Shown here piece by piece: positions 10,169-20,088 of a DNA stretch of 64,000 nucleotides; within the stretch, counting starts at the first letter, position 1; every line of letters starts with the position of its first letter. The notes under the pieces were generated by a model. The model did not search any database. It saw nothing but the letters and a program-made list of their open reading frames with translations, and was not told the DNA's origin. Where the stretch lies: the NCBI RefSeq assembly GCF_004217135.1, contig NZ_SHKK01000001.1:2976001-3040000 (forward strand), read 5' to 3'. A program made the translations under genes and the position numbers. The DNA comes from Micromonospora violae (GTDB lineage: Bacteria > Actinomycetota > Actinomycetes > Mycobacteriales > Micromonosporaceae).

Positions 10169-11106
10169 GCGCCGTGCCCACCGACAGCGACAGCCAGCCC
10201 AACGACGTGCCGGGTGCCATCCCGCGCCCCTACCTCCTGGCGGGGTTGCGCGGCGACTCCGGGATGGCCGTCGTCAGCATGGGCCGCTGGCAGGGGAAAG
10301 CCCTCGTCGCTGTCGGCCTGGCCCTGATCCCCGTCATCGCCCTGGCGATCCTGCTCCCCCGTGGCGGCTCGGCCGACGGTGACCCGGTGGCGACGCCGGG
10401 AACGTCCGGGGCGGCCGCCCACGGCGGCCTGCCGTTGGGTGCGCCGCCGAACCCGGCGAATCAGGTGGATCTGGCGGGCAACTCCACCTCCAGTCCGTCG
10501 CCGGGCGCACCGCTGGGCACGCCGTCGGCGGGCAGCGGATCCCCGCAGGTGCCGATCACGGGCACACCCAACCTGCCACCGGGCGGCACCGCTGTGGCCC
10601 CGCCACCGGGCGGTACCACGCAGGCCCCGCCACCGGGCACCCCGGCCCCGCCGCAGGACATCCCTGCTCCGCCGCCGGGCACGCCGGCACAGACACCGTC
10701 CCCGGGCAAGACGACCAGCCCTGCGGCGTCGACCGGTCGCCCGATCGCCAGCCACGACTCGGGCAAGTGCCTCCAGGCCGCGGCCAAGGACGGCTCGGCG
10801 GTGCGGATCTGGTCCTGTGACGGCTCCGCGGCGCAGCGGTGGAGCGTCGGCTCCGACGGCACGCTCAGGACCGGCGGCTTCTGCCTGGACGCGCCCTGGG
10901 GCGCCACCGCCGACGGCACCACCCTCCAGGTCGCGCGCTGCAACGGCGGCTCGGCGCAGAAGTTCGCCCTGAACTCCGCCCACGACATCGTCGGCCGGCA
11001 GTCGGGCAGCTGCGTCGACGTCCGCGACTTCAGCACCGCCAACGGCACCGCCGTTCAGCTGTGGAGTTGCACGGGGGCCAACAACCAGAAATGGAGCTGG
11101 CGGTAG
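10165..11106 (+). CDS. Membrane-anchored protein with ricin-type lectin domain
   Basis: Encodes 313 residues from the GTG overlapping the upstream stop. About 45 N-terminal residues precede one hydrophobic helix (ALVAVGLALIPVIALAILL). Then come a low-complexity Pro/Gly/Thr stretch (repeated PPPGT) and a C-terminal ricin-B-type beta-trefoil of about 120 residues with QxW-like motifs (AQRW, AQKF, NQKW). Topology is probably cytoplasmic N-terminus and external lectin. The neighbours are an unrecognised protein and a beta-helix/AAA fusion, so it may be the envelope-facing part of a multi-protein machine. The partner sugar is unknown. Confidence 0.8.
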   Translation: MSAVPTDSDSQPNDVPGAIPRPYLLAGLRGDSGMAVVSMGRWQGKALVAVGLALIPVIALAILLPRGGSADGDPVATPGTSGAAAHGGLPLGAPPNPANQVDLAGNSTSSPSPGAPLGTPSAGSGSPQVPITGTPNLPPGGTAVAPPPGGTTQAPPPGTPAPPQDIPAPPPGTPAQTPSPGKTTSPAASTGRPIASHDSGKCLQAAAKDGSAVRIWSCDGSAAQRWSVGSDGTLRTGGFCLDAPWGATADGTTLQVARCNGGSAQKFALNSAHDIVGRQSGSCVDVRDFSTANGTAVQLWSCTGANNQKWSWR

Positions 11107-11184
11107 CCCTCCTGTCGAACCCCACCGCCCCGGGTTGATCCCGCTGCTCGCGCCCAGCCGACCCCATCGTGAACGGCAGTCCAG

Positions 11185-14100
11185 TTGAACCAGCCCCGTC
11201 TCACCGTCTCCGCCACCGGCGAGGACTCCCACCGCACCATCGCGGCAGCGCTGCAGGCGGCACCACCGGACGCCATCATCGACGTGGAGCCCGGCACCTA
11301 CCCGGAGTCGCTGACCGTCGGCTCGCCCTGCACCATCCGAGCCGCCCAGGGATCAGGGACAGTCGTCGTCTCGGCGTCCGCCGGCAGCGCCGTGGTGTCG
11401 CAGGCCGAGGACGTGGTGCTCGACGGCCTGACGCTCACCGGCGTCGACCCGGACCTCGCGGTGCTGGACGTGCCGAGTGGACGGTTGCGCCTCGCGACGT
11501 GCGAGATACAGGCGGAGGCGGGTGCCGCGATCTACGCTCGCGCCTCGTCGAACCTGTCCGTGACGGGCTGCCAGATTCGCAACCCCGGCGGCGCGGGGAT
11601 CATCGCGGTCGACGAGGCTGCCGTCCTGGTACGGGACAGCAGCGTCACCGAGGTCCGCACCTCCGCGGTGGTGGTGCGGGACTCGGCGACGATGGTGCTG
11701 CGCAACAGCGTCGTCGCCGACGCCGGAGGGAACGGCGTCTGCGGCACCGACCAGTCCTGGCTCACGGTGGAACGCTGCACCGTCACCCGCATGACGGGCC
11801 CGGCGATCGCCGTCGAGGGTGCCTGCAACGCGGTGTTGCGCTCGACCGTCGTGCGGGGCACGTACGACGTCGGGCTCCTGGTGACCGGTGGGGCCCGCCC
11901 TGTCGTGGAGGAGTGCCGGATCACCGGCACGGGCGGGGCTGGCATCGTCGTCGACGGCGGTGCCGACCCCCACCTGGTCAACGGCTCGATCGCCGAGGCG
12001 GCCACCCACGGCCTCGTGGTCACGGGGAACGCCACCGGCACGTACATGGGCCTCACCATCGCCGACAGCGGCGCGGGCGTGACGGTGCTCAAGGGCGCCG
12101 ACCCGGTCTTCCAGCGGCTGTCGGTGACCGGCAGCCGCAGCCACGGGATCGCCGTCGACTCCGACGGGCATGGACGGTGGGAGGACTCGACGGTCGACGG
12201 TTCGCACAGCGCGAACCTGCACGTCGCCCACGGCGGCGCGCCGGAGCTGGTCCGCACCCGACTGACCAACTCCGGAGACTCGGGGGTGGTCGCCGACGAC
12301 GGCGCGGTGGCCGTCCTCCGCGGCTGTGACATCGGCGAGTCCGGCCGCGACGGTGTGTCCGTCCTGAGTGGCGGCGAGGTGATGCTGGAGGACTGCACCA
12401 TCCGCCGCAACGGCGACCTGGGTGTCCGGGTCGACGACGCGGCCACCGCCTGGATCCTGCGCTGCGAGGTGTTCGAGAACACGTCGGACGGCATCCGGAT
12501 CGACGGCCTCCCGGCCGGCTCGATCGAGGAGGGCTCGGCGCACCACAACGGCGGCCGGGGCCTGCGTCGGGCGGTCGCGGACAGCGGGCTGACGGTGACC
12601 GGCCTCGCGACCCACGACAACGCTGAGACCGACCACGACCCGGAGCCGGGCGAACGCCCGGCCGCGCCGCCCCACACGGAACACCCGGTCGCGATCGGAC
12701 GCGCGGAGGTGACCCCACGCCCGCAGCCGGTCGGGTACGACACGGTCAGTGACGAGCACGACGACGCCCTCGCCGCCCTGGCCGAACAGCCACCGGTGGT
12801 CGTCGGCCCGACGCCCGAGGAGCCTCCCGCGCCGACCGATTCCCCGGAGGTGGTCGCGGACGAGGGTGCGGACCTGCCGCCGGACTCCGAGGTCGACGCC
12901 GACCCGCCGGGACAGGATGCGCACCCCCAGGGACAGGATGCGTACCCGCCGGAAGCCGGGACGGCCGGGCCGTCGGACGCGGACGACGACGAGTCACCCT
13001 CGGTCGTCGAGGTCGAGGAGCGCTCACCGTCGATCCGCGAGTCCGGCCACGCCGCGGCGGCGCCGGCGTTGGCGGGGGTGCTGGCCGAACTCGACGGGCT
13101 GGTCGGGCTGAGCGGGGTCAAACAGGAGGTCACCATGCTGGTCGACCTGCACCTGCTGACCGCCCGCCGGGCCGCCGCCGGGCTGCCACCACCACCGATG
13201 AGTCGGCATCTCGTCTTCGCCGGCCCGCCCGGCACCGGTAAGACCACTGTGGCGCGCCTGTACGGGCAGATCCTGCGGGCGCTGGGCACCCTGCGCAAGG
13301 GCCATGTGGTCGAGGTGGCCCGCGCGGACCTCGTCGCCCAGATCGTCGGCGGCACGGCGATCAAGACGACCGAGAAGTTCCGGGAGGCGTTGGGTGGGCT
13401 TCTCTTCATCGATGAGGCGTACGCGCTGACCGACGACAGCCTCGGCAACGGCCCGTCCTTCGGTCAGGAGGCCATCGAGACTCTGGTCAAGCTCATGGAG
13501 GACCACCGTGACGACATCGTCGTCGTGGTCGCCGGCTACTCGCCGCAGATGCGGACGTTCCTGTCGTCCAACCCGGGCCTCGCCTCCCGGTTCACCAAGA
13601 CCATCGAGTTCGAGAGCTACTCCGACGATGAGCTGGTCACGATCGTCGAAGGGTTCTGCCGGCGCCATCGCTACACGCTCGACGGCACCGCGACGGGCGC
13701 GCTGCGGGATCTCTTCGCCCACATGCCCCGCGACGCCACGTTCGGCAACGGCCGCACGGCCCGGAAGGTGTTCGAGGACGCCATCGGCCGGCAGGCCCAG
13801 CGGCTGTCGCAGCTGGCCGTGATCCCCGCCGGCGAGTTGAGCGCCCTGCGCGCCCAGGACGTCCGACCGCCGGCCGCCGGGCGACTGCGCGTCGACTCCA
13901 CCCGGGACGCCACACTCGCGCAGCTGCGCGCCAAGCTCACCGGCATGGTCGGCCTGGCGGAGGCCAAACAGGAGATCGACAACAGCGTCAACCTGCTGAC
14001 CATCGCGCGCCGACGGGCCGAGGCGGGCCTGCCGCTGCCGGCGCTCGCCCGGAACCTGGTCTTCTGCGGTGCCCCGGGCACCGGCAAGACCACCGTCGCC

Positions 14101-14718
14101 CGTCTCTATGGCCAGGTGCTCGCCGCGCTGAACGTGCTCCCCACCGGGCAACTCGTCGAGGTCAGCCGGGCCGACCTGGTCGCCGAGTACCTGGGTCGTA
14201 CCGCGCAGCGCATGCGCGAGGTGTTCGAGCGGGCGCGCGGCGGGGTGCTCTTCATCGACGAGGCGTACGCCCTGGCGTCCCCCGATCAGGGGCGTGCGGA
14301 CGTCGCCCGGGAAGCCCGGGAGCTGCTGGTCAGGATGATCGACGACAGCCGCGACGACGTGGTGGTGATCGCCGCCGGCCAGCACGCGGAGATGACGGCC
14401 TTCCTGGAGGCGAGCCCGGCCCTGAGCGCCCGGTTCGCCCGCACGGTCCACTTCGCGGACTACGGCCCGCAGCAGCTGGTCACGATCGTGGAGCAGCACG
14501 CCGGCACGGCCGGGTACGAGGTCGACCCGCAGACCCGCACGGCGCTGCTCGGCTACTTCGCCGCGCCGAGCGGGGAGCCGGGGCTGCGCAATGGCCGCCT
14601 CGCCGAGCGGGTGCTGGAGAACATGATCCTGCACCAGTCGGGGCGTGTCTGCGGCATTCCCGACCCCAGCCGGGAAGACCTCGTCCGCCTGCTGCCACAG
14701 GACCTGACCAGATCCTGA
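11185..14718 (+). CDS. Right-handed beta-helix protein fused to two AAA ATPase domains
   Basis: About 1177 residues. Residues 1-460 are regular short repeats typical of right-handed parallel beta-helices. A disordered acidic/Pro-rich linker (about 460-630) follows. Then two CbxX/EccA-like AAA+ modules: Walker A GPPGTGKT near 680 and GAPGTGKT near 962, each with Walker B LFIDEAYAL. EccA, the AAA protein of mycobacterial type VII secretion, has a TPR domain at this position; here the partner is a beta-helix. No EccB/C/D or WXG100 gene is visible nearby. The TTG start at 11185 has only a weak ribosome site, so the start is uncertain. Confidence 0.82.
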   Translation: MNQPRLTVSATGEDSHRTIAAALQAAPPDAIIDVEPGTYPESLTVGSPCTIRAAQGSGTVVVSASAGSAVVSQAEDVVLDGLTLTGVDPDLAVLDVPSGRLRLATCEIQAEAGAAIYARASSNLSVTGCQIRNPGGAGIIAVDEAAVLVRDSSVTEVRTSAVVVRDSATMVLRNSVVADAGGNGVCGTDQSWLTVERCTVTRMTGPAIAVEGACNAVLRSTVVRGTYDVGLLVTGGARPVVEECRITGTGGAGIVVDGGADPHLVNGSIAEAATHGLVVTGNATGTYMGLTIADSGAGVTVLKGADPVFQRLSVTGSRSHGIAVDSDGHGRWEDSTVDGSHSANLHVAHGGAPELVRTRLTNSGDSGVVADDGAVAVLRGCDIGESGRDGVSVLSGGEVMLEDCTIRRNGDLGVRVDDAATAWILRCEVFENTSDGIRIDGLPAGSIEEGSAHHNGGRGLRRAVADSGLTVTGLATHDNAETDHDPEPGERPAAPPHTEHPVAIGRAEVTPRPQPVGYDTVSDEHDDALAALAEQPPVVVGPTPEEPPAPTDSPEVVADEGADLPPDSEVDADPPGQDAHPQGQDAYPPEAGTAGPSDADDDESPSVVEVEERSPSIRESGHAAAAPALAGVLAELDGLVGLSGVKQEVTMLVDLHLLTARRAAAGLPPPPMSRHLVFAGPPGTGKTTVARLYGQILRALGTLRKGHVVEVARADLVAQIVGGTAIKTTEKFREALGGLLFIDEAYALTDDSLGNGPSFGQEAIETLVKLMEDHRDDIVVVVAGYSPQMRTFLSSNPGLASRFTKTIEFESYSDDELVTIVEGFCRRHRYTLDGTATGALRDLFAHMPRDATFGNGRTARKVFEDAIGRQAQRLSQLAVIPAGELSALRAQDVRPPAAGRLRVDSTRDATLAQLRAKLTGMVGLAEAKQEIDNSVNLLTIARRRAEAGLPLPALARNLVFCGAPGTGKTTVARLYGQVLAALNVLPTGQLVEVSRADLVAEYLGRTAQRMREVFERARGGVLFIDEAYALASPDQGRADVAREARELLVRMIDDSRDDVVVIAAGQHAEMTAFLEASPALSARFARTVHFADYGPQQLVTIVEQHAGTAGYEVDPQTRTALLGYFAAPSGEPGLRNGRLAERVLENMILHQSGRVCGIPDPSREDLVRLLPQDLTRS

Positions 14719-14760
14719 TCGGGGTGTGGACGCCCGTCACCGCGCGGCGACTGCTCGCCG

Positions 14761-17547
14761 TCACCCAGGGCTGCGGCTGTCCAGGTCGACAAGGGTGTCC
14801 CGGAGCGCGACCCGCGACGAGATCCCCAGTTTGGGGAAGATCTGGTAGAGGTGGGCGCCCACGGTGCGGTGGGAGATGAACAGTCGCTCGCCGATCTGAC
14901 GGTTCGTCAGCCCTGAGGCGGCCAGCAGTGCGATCTCCCGCTCCTGTGGTGTCAGCACCGCGTCGGGATGCACGTCGTCCTGGTCCCCGACCCAGCGCGC
15001 GGCCCGCAGCTCGACCCGGGTCCGTTCCGCCCACGGCACGGCGCCCAACTCCTCGAACACCTTCAGCGCCTGGATCAACGGCCCCCGTGCCTCGCTCGTG
15101 GCGCGGGCACGGCGCAGCCGCTCTCCGTAGGCCAGCCGCACCCGGGCCAGGTCGAAGGGCCACCGGTGGGCGCCGTCCTCGCTCACGGCGCGCTGGTACG
15201 ACGTCAGCGCCCGCTCATCGTCCGGCTCGACCATCGCGGCGAGCGCCACCATGAGGAATCCGTGCAGCGGAGAGATCCGTGCCACGCCGGCCCGTTGCAG
15301 GGTCGCCACGTGTGCGACGGCCTCGGCATGGCGTCCGGTCCGCAGTGCGGCCTCCACCAGGTCGATCGCCGCCCACAGGGAGACCTGCACGTGTGCGGCC
15401 AGTTCCCCGGGCTTGCTGATCCGCGAGACGGCGAGGAACGCCTGTTCGTAGTCTCCGCCGCCGAGTTCGGCCAGAGTGCGGGCGTGGTGGCCCCAGCGGA
15501 CAGCGGTCTGGGCACCGCGGGCGGCGTTCATGCTGATCATCCGTTCGCTGAGCTCGATCGCCGCGGCGGTGTCGCCGCGGCCGGCGGCGAGCAGCGCCTG
15601 GATGTACTCGAAGTACCAGGTGAAGAAGGGGCACTGCGACTGCTCGCACACCTGCAGCCCTTCGGCGGCAAGCTCGTCGGCCTCGGCCCACAGGCCCATC
15701 TTGAAGTCGTCCCGAGCGAGCTGCAGCAGCGCGCTGAGGTGCAGTCGGGCGGGGCCGCCGTCGCGGCCCTGACGGATGACGTGCCACAGGGCGTCGCGCA
15801 TGTCGCCGTGGCGGTCCGTGTGCTGGGCGGCGAGACCCAGGCGGAGGATGCGGGATGGATCGGTCTCCTGGTGGACGCCGGCGATCAGGGTGTCCAGGTG
15901 CTCGATCATCTCCGTTGAGACGCGTCCCGGGTCGAGGACCGTGGCGCCGGCCACCACCAGCAGGTGTTCGGGTTGCGGCCGGACCATGGCCAGCAGTCGG
16001 GCGAAATCCGCCCACCCTTCGGGTCGCCCGCTGAAGAAGCACAGCAGGAGCAGCAGGTGCAGCGCCTCGGTCAGGGCCGGCTCACGCGCGTCGAAGCCGT
16101 GGTCACCGGACTCGATCGCGTGCACCAGCAAGCGGTGGGCGGTGTCCAGGTGGCCGCCGTTGTTGATGACCACGAGGGTCGTCGCCGCGGCCGCGTGCAG
16201 CGACGGCGTCGCGTGCGGCTGGGCGTGCCGCGCCGACGCCAGCAGCTGCGCGGCGCTGTGGAAATCCCCCGCCGCGTGCGCGTCGAGGTAGGCGGCCTCC
16301 GCGAGACGGCGGGCTCGGCCGGCGGCGGGGCTCAGCTCGGCGGCGCGGATCAGCGCGGCCACGGCACCGCGGATGTCGCCGCGGGTCGCCTTCTGCCGCG
16401 CGGCGTCCTCCAGCAGGGCGGCGACCGGCTCGTCGGTGCCCACCGTCGCCTGCCCCAGATGCCAGGCTCGACGCTCGGAGTGGTTGGTCGCGGCGGCCAG
16501 CGCCGTGTGGGCGCGCCGACGGTCGGTGCTCGTCGAGGCGCGGATGACTCCGGAGCGTGTCAGCGGGTGGCGAAACGTCAGCACGCCACTCGACTCGTCC
16601 ACCGAGATGAGGAGGTCCGCCTCCGCCGGCACCAGGTCGGCGAGCTCCGGCGGGTCGGCCAACCGCTGTGCCGCCGCCTGCAACACGCCCAGATCGCCGG
16701 TGCCCTCCAGCGTCGCCAACAGCAGCAGCTCGCGGGTCGGGCGCGGCAGGTTCGCCACCCGGCGGACGAACAGCACCTCCAACCGATCACCGAGTGGAAG
16801 CACTGCGGGCAGGTCGACGTTGCCTTCACGTTGCCCCCGGCTCAGGGCCGAGGGCAACTCCAGCAACGCCAGCGGGTTACCTTTCGCCCCGGCGAGGACC
16901 CGGTCGGCCACCGTACGGGTCAGCCCGGGGTGGCGGGCGTCGAGCAGTTGCCGGGCAGCCGTCTCCCGCAGCGGCATCACCACGTGCCGGCGCAGGCCGC
17001 TGTTCTCGAACACCCCGCAGCTTCCCGTCCGCATCGCGCCGAGGAAGCGTACGCGGGTGCCGGACAGCCGCCGGGCGACGAACGCGACGACGTCGACGCT
17101 GGCCCGGTCCATCCACTGCAGGTCATCCATGAGCAGCAGCAGGGGCTGCTCGGCGGCCCCGCGCTGCAACAGCATCAGCGCCGCGTGCGACGCCAGCAGC
17201 CGATCCGGCGCCGGACCCGTTCCGAAACCGAGGGCGACCCGCAGCGCGACGCGGTGCTCGGGGTCGAGGTTGTCCACTTCCCCGGCCAGCGGAAACAACA
17301 GTTGGTGCAGGACCGCGTAGGCGACGTCGGCCTCGAACTCGACACCGGAGGCCCGTATCACCCGCATCCCGGCGTCTGTCGCGGTCACGGACGCCGCCGC
17401 CATCAGCGCGGTCTTGCCGACCCCTGGCTCACCGAGAAGCACCAGGGAGTTCGTCGCGTCGTCCAGGAGGAAGCCGCGGATCAGAGCGAGGTCGTCGTCG
17501 CGCCCCAGCAGATCTGCGTCGACGTCGCGTCGCCCCGCCTCACTCAC
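14761..17547 (-). CDS. LAL-type LuxR family transcriptional regulator
   Basis: About 928 residues from GTG, preceded by a GGGGGAGAGG stretch. An N-terminal AAA/STAND ATPase has Walker A GEPGVGKTAL and Walker B LLLLMDDLQW. A long helical repeat middle (about 400-830) follows, then a C-terminal LuxR helix-turn-helix (LTPQEREIALLAASGLTNRQ, then SHRTVGAHLYQIF). LAL proteins are large activators often tied to secondary metabolism or catabolic clusters. It converges on the AAA gene and is co-oriented with the SDR gene. Its target cannot be read from the sequence. Confidence 0.9.
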   Translation of the reverse strand: MSEAGRRDVDADLLGRDDDLALIRGFLLDDATNSLVLLGEPGVGKTALMAAASVTATDAGMRVIRASGVEFEADVAYAVLHQLLFPLAGEVDNLDPEHRVALRVALGFGTGPAPDRLLASHAALMLLQRGAAEQPLLLLMDDLQWMDRASVDVVAFVARRLSGTRVRFLGAMRTGSCGVFENSGLRRHVVMPLRETAARQLLDARHPGLTRTVADRVLAGAKGNPLALLELPSALSRGQREGNVDLPAVLPLGDRLEVLFVRRVANLPRPTRELLLLATLEGTGDLGVLQAAAQRLADPPELADLVPAEADLLISVDESSGVLTFRHPLTRSGVIRASTSTDRRRAHTALAAATNHSERRAWHLGQATVGTDEPVAALLEDAARQKATRGDIRGAVAALIRAAELSPAAGRARRLAEAAYLDAHAAGDFHSAAQLLASARHAQPHATPSLHAAAATTLVVINNGGHLDTAHRLLVHAIESGDHGFDAREPALTEALHLLLLLCFFSGRPEGWADFARLLAMVRPQPEHLLVVAGATVLDPGRVSTEMIEHLDTLIAGVHQETDPSRILRLGLAAQHTDRHGDMRDALWHVIRQGRDGGPARLHLSALLQLARDDFKMGLWAEADELAAEGLQVCEQSQCPFFTWYFEYIQALLAAGRGDTAAAIELSERMISMNAARGAQTAVRWGHHARTLAELGGGDYEQAFLAVSRISKPGELAAHVQVSLWAAIDLVEAALRTGRHAEAVAHVATLQRAGVARISPLHGFLMVALAAMVEPDDERALTSYQRAVSEDGAHRWPFDLARVRLAYGERLRRARATSEARGPLIQALKVFEELGAVPWAERTRVELRAARWVGDQDDVHPDAVLTPQEREIALLAASGLTNRQIGERLFISHRTVGAHLYQIFPKLGISSRVALRDTLVDLDSRSPG

Positions 17548-17827
17548 CCTCGGCCTCTCCCCCGCGCCAACCGTTGTGCACGCGCCGCGACCAGGGGTAC
17601 GTCTTTTGCATAACGCTCAGACGTCACTTCGGCCCGACGACACGAGGCGGGATCATAGCGTCCGTAGGTGACCGCAATGCGTCACGTGGGTATCGGAGGG
17701 CGGCACGACACCCACCGGCGCGGCCATTCCCTGACCCTCTCGCCACCTTGAGCATGGGTCGCGTCTGGGATGGCAAAGCCGTTCGAGCGTGGATCGCCAA
17801 GAACCGGCCCGGCCCAGCTGACGGGGA

Positions 17828-18766
17828 TTAATCACCGACGCCCTCGGAACAGTCCAGCCACCGCCTTGACGACGCTGGGCCCATCCTTCGGGTCGGTGTC
17901 CCGGACCGCCAACGCCCTGATGATCTTCCGGTGACATTCATGACAGGCCGCCCCTCGCCGTCCAGCAGTACGTGGCACGGCAGCGGGTCGGCGTGGCCGA
18001 GCAGACCGACGACGGCCTGGGCGATCGCGGCAGCGACCACCTCGTCCTGGCCCGCGACCGTCGTCTCCGGCCCGGTACCGGCGGGCCGGCCCGCCGGTGT
18101 GGTCCAGCCCGCCGCAGCCGGGGCACCGCTTTCCGGCCAGGCCGCGTAGGCCTCGGCGACCCCCCGGTCGGCGGGCAGCTCGGGGTGCAGGAGGATGCGG
18201 TCGACCTCCACCGTGACGGCGCACACCTCGACTCCCAGGGGCGTCAGCTCATCGGCGTAGCCGGCCACGATCCGATCGCTCAGCGCACTGAACCCGGAGA
18301 CCAGCCCGACGTCCGGGCGGCCCGCGGTGGCCGGGCGCAGGTTGACCCAGAGGATCCGGCCGGACCCCTGATCCCGCAGGTGCGGAAGGACGGCACGGTT
18401 GACTCGCTGGCCGCTCAGGACGGCCCGGTCGAACATCTGGGTGAGCTGGTAGGCGGTGAAGGACTCGACGGGACCTGTGACAGCGCACTCGGTCACGTGC
18501 ACCACCGTGTCGATGTGCCCGGCCTGCCGTACCACCGTGGCCACCCCGCCCTCGACCGCGCGCTGATCTCCCAGCGGCAGGTCGACGCCGGTAAGGGACT
18601 TTGCATGCTCCCGCGCATACGCGGCGTGCTCGGTCAGGGCCGCCCGGTACCCCTCGCGCTGCGGGTCGACCCCGGCGAACACGCGGTGGCCACCGTCGGC
18701 CAGCGTTCGCGCCAGCGTCGCCCCCAGCACACCGCCGGCGTCGGTCACCAGAACAACCTTGGACAT
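17828..18766 (-). CDS. Degenerate short-chain dehydrogenase/reductase-like protein
   Basis: 312 residues from ATG 18766. It has an SDR-like Rossmann N-terminus, but the NAD-binding TGxxxGxG is altered to TDAGGVLG. The YxxxK catalytic pair appears replaced: the aligned stretch is FSALSDRIVAGYADEL, where active SDRs have YSxSK. Sequence beyond residue 220 diverges from the family and the last 30 residues are Arg/Ser-rich. Probably a non-catalytic or repurposed SDR. It is divergent from the acetoacetate-decarboxylase-like gene across a 372-bp spacer. Confidence 0.7.
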   Translation of the reverse strand: MSKVVLVTDAGGVLGATLARTLADGGHRVFAGVDPQREGYRAALTEHAAYAREHAKSLTGVDLPLGDQRAVEGGVATVVRQAGHIDTVVHVTECAVTGPVESFTAYQLTQMFDRAVLSGQRVNRAVLPHLRDQGSGRILWVNLRPATAGRPDVGLVSGFSALSDRIVAGYADELTPLGVEVCAVTVEVDRILLHPELPADRGVAEAYAAWPESGAPAAAGWTTPAGRPAGTGPETTVAGQDEVVAAAIAQAVVGLLGHADPLPCHVLLDGEGRPVMNVTGRSSGRWRSGTPTRRMGPASSRRWLDCSEGVGD

Positions 18767-19138
18767 GGGTACCCCACCACCACTCACACCGATGACAGTC
18801 GAACCGCGAGTATCTGCGGGATCGGCGCGGGCGGCATCAGTCAGATGACTGTCTCCCTGGTGGTGGTGCCCGCCCGGGCGGGTGCGAGCTGCTCCTCGCG
18901 TTCGCGTCCCGCCGGGTCGTCGGGTGAGACGCCGCCGTCGGCAGCGGGCAGCCGGGGGTGTGGCGACGACGGCGCTGCTCAATCACGGTCGCAACGGCAG
19001 TCATTCGCCCGATGATCCGGCTCACCCGACGGTCACACACTGTCCGCGTCGGTGCCACCGGTCACCCGGCCGTGGCCCGCGTCCGCACCGACGACCAAAC
19101 GGTTCGCCGTGAACGTCCGCTACCACAAGGAGTGACCC
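18767..19138. other. 372-bp divergent spacer between SDR and ADC-like genes
   Basis: Must hold promoters for the leftward SDR gene and the rightward 19139 gene. I see no RNA gene or clear palindrome. A good ribosome site (AAGGAG) ends it before ATG 19139. Confidence 0.5.
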
Positions 19139-19936
19139 ATGCAGGGCTACACCGTTCCCCTGTCGCCGCGCGGCGTCGCCAACCTCGCGCCAACCCCGCC
19201 GTGGCACTACGCGGGCACCGTGGTTGCCGTCGAGTTCTTCGCCGACCCGGCCGCCGCCGCGGCGACGCTGCCCGAGGGGCTCGTCCTCGACCCGGACACG
19301 CCGGGTCACGGTGTGGCCCTGTTCATCGACTGGCAGTACTCCTCGACCGGTAAGGAGTACCTGGACCCGGCCCGCGCCCAGTATCACGAGTTCTTCGTCA
19401 CGCTGGACGCCCGGTGGAACGACACCCCGGTGGCGTGGTGCCCGTACATCTACGTCGACAACGACGCCGCGATGGCCCGCGGCTGGGTCCAGGGTTTCCC
19501 GAAGAAGCTCGGCAGCGTCCACCAGACGCGCGCCTACCCCATCGGCGAGCCCGCCACCCCGGCCGTCGCGGCCGGTGGGCAGTTCGGCGCCACCGCCTCA
19601 GCCTCCGGCCGGCGGATCGCGGAGGCTCGGGTGACGCTGCAGCAGCCGGTGGCCGACCCGAGGGCCCTCGCGTTGCGACCGGTGGTCAACCTCCGCCACT
19701 TCCCCCGCCTCGCCAAGGAGCGGCAGGACCAGCCGGCCGTGCACGAACTGGTGCTGGCCGTCCTCGACGACCTCGCCGTCGCCGAGGCCTGGGCCGGCAC
19801 CGGCGAGTTGTCCTTCCCCGACGCGCCCGGTGAGGAGCTCGCCGACCTCAACATCCAGCGCACGGGTGCCGGCTACCGCTTCCACCTCGCCTACACGGTG
19901 ACCGACCTGAAGACCCTCATCGACTACACCGCCTGA
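19139..19936 (+). CDS. Acetoacetate decarboxylase family protein
   Basis: 265 residues, ATG behind AAGGAGTGACCC. The family signature is clear: WHYAG, the central [14 protein letters not shown], then GFPKKLG, which carries the Schiff-base lysine region of acetoacetate decarboxylases. Family members decarboxylate beta-keto acids, or as relatives (MppR/SgrAl type) act as aldolase-dehydratases in secondary metabolism. True acetoacetate specificity is not assured. It is followed by a hairpin (19961-20009) and then a membrane protein gene. Confidence 0.85.
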   Translation: MQGYTVPLSPRGVANLAPTPPWHYAGTVVAVEFFADPAAAAATLPEGLVLDPDTPGHGVALFIDWQYSSTGKEYLDPARAQYHEFFVTLDARWNDTPVAWCPYIYVDNDAAMARGWVQGFPKKLGSVHQTRAYPIGEPATPAVAAGGQFGATASASGRRIAEARVTLQQPVADPRALALRPVVNLRHFPRLAKERQDQPAVHELVLAVLDDLAVAEAWAGTGELSFPDAPGEELADLNIQRTGAGYRFHLAYTVTDLKTLIDYTA

Positions 19937-19960
19937 CCCGAACGGCAGGCCCGCCGGACG

Positions 19961-20009
19961 GCGGACGAGGGCCCCGCGCCCGACCACCGGGCACGGATCC
20001 CTCGTCTGC
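19961..20009 (+). terminator. Hairpin after the ADC-like gene
   Basis: An 11-bp outer stem (19961-19971 with 19999-20009, one G-U) encloses an inner GCCCG/CGGGC stem. It lies 25 bases after the stop. Confidence 0.55.
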
Positions 20010-20088
20010 CGGACGTCGCGCGAACCCCTGTGCCGGCCCGGCACCACTTCCGCATTTGCCTCCCTGGCGCTGAGCGACGAAGGACGAC

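Noticed and set aside
8711..14718. A complete type VII secretion locus
   Set aside because: Only EccA-like AAA domains are present; EccB, EccC, EccD, mycosin and WXG100 genes are not visible, and the nearby subtilases are unlike mycosins in size.
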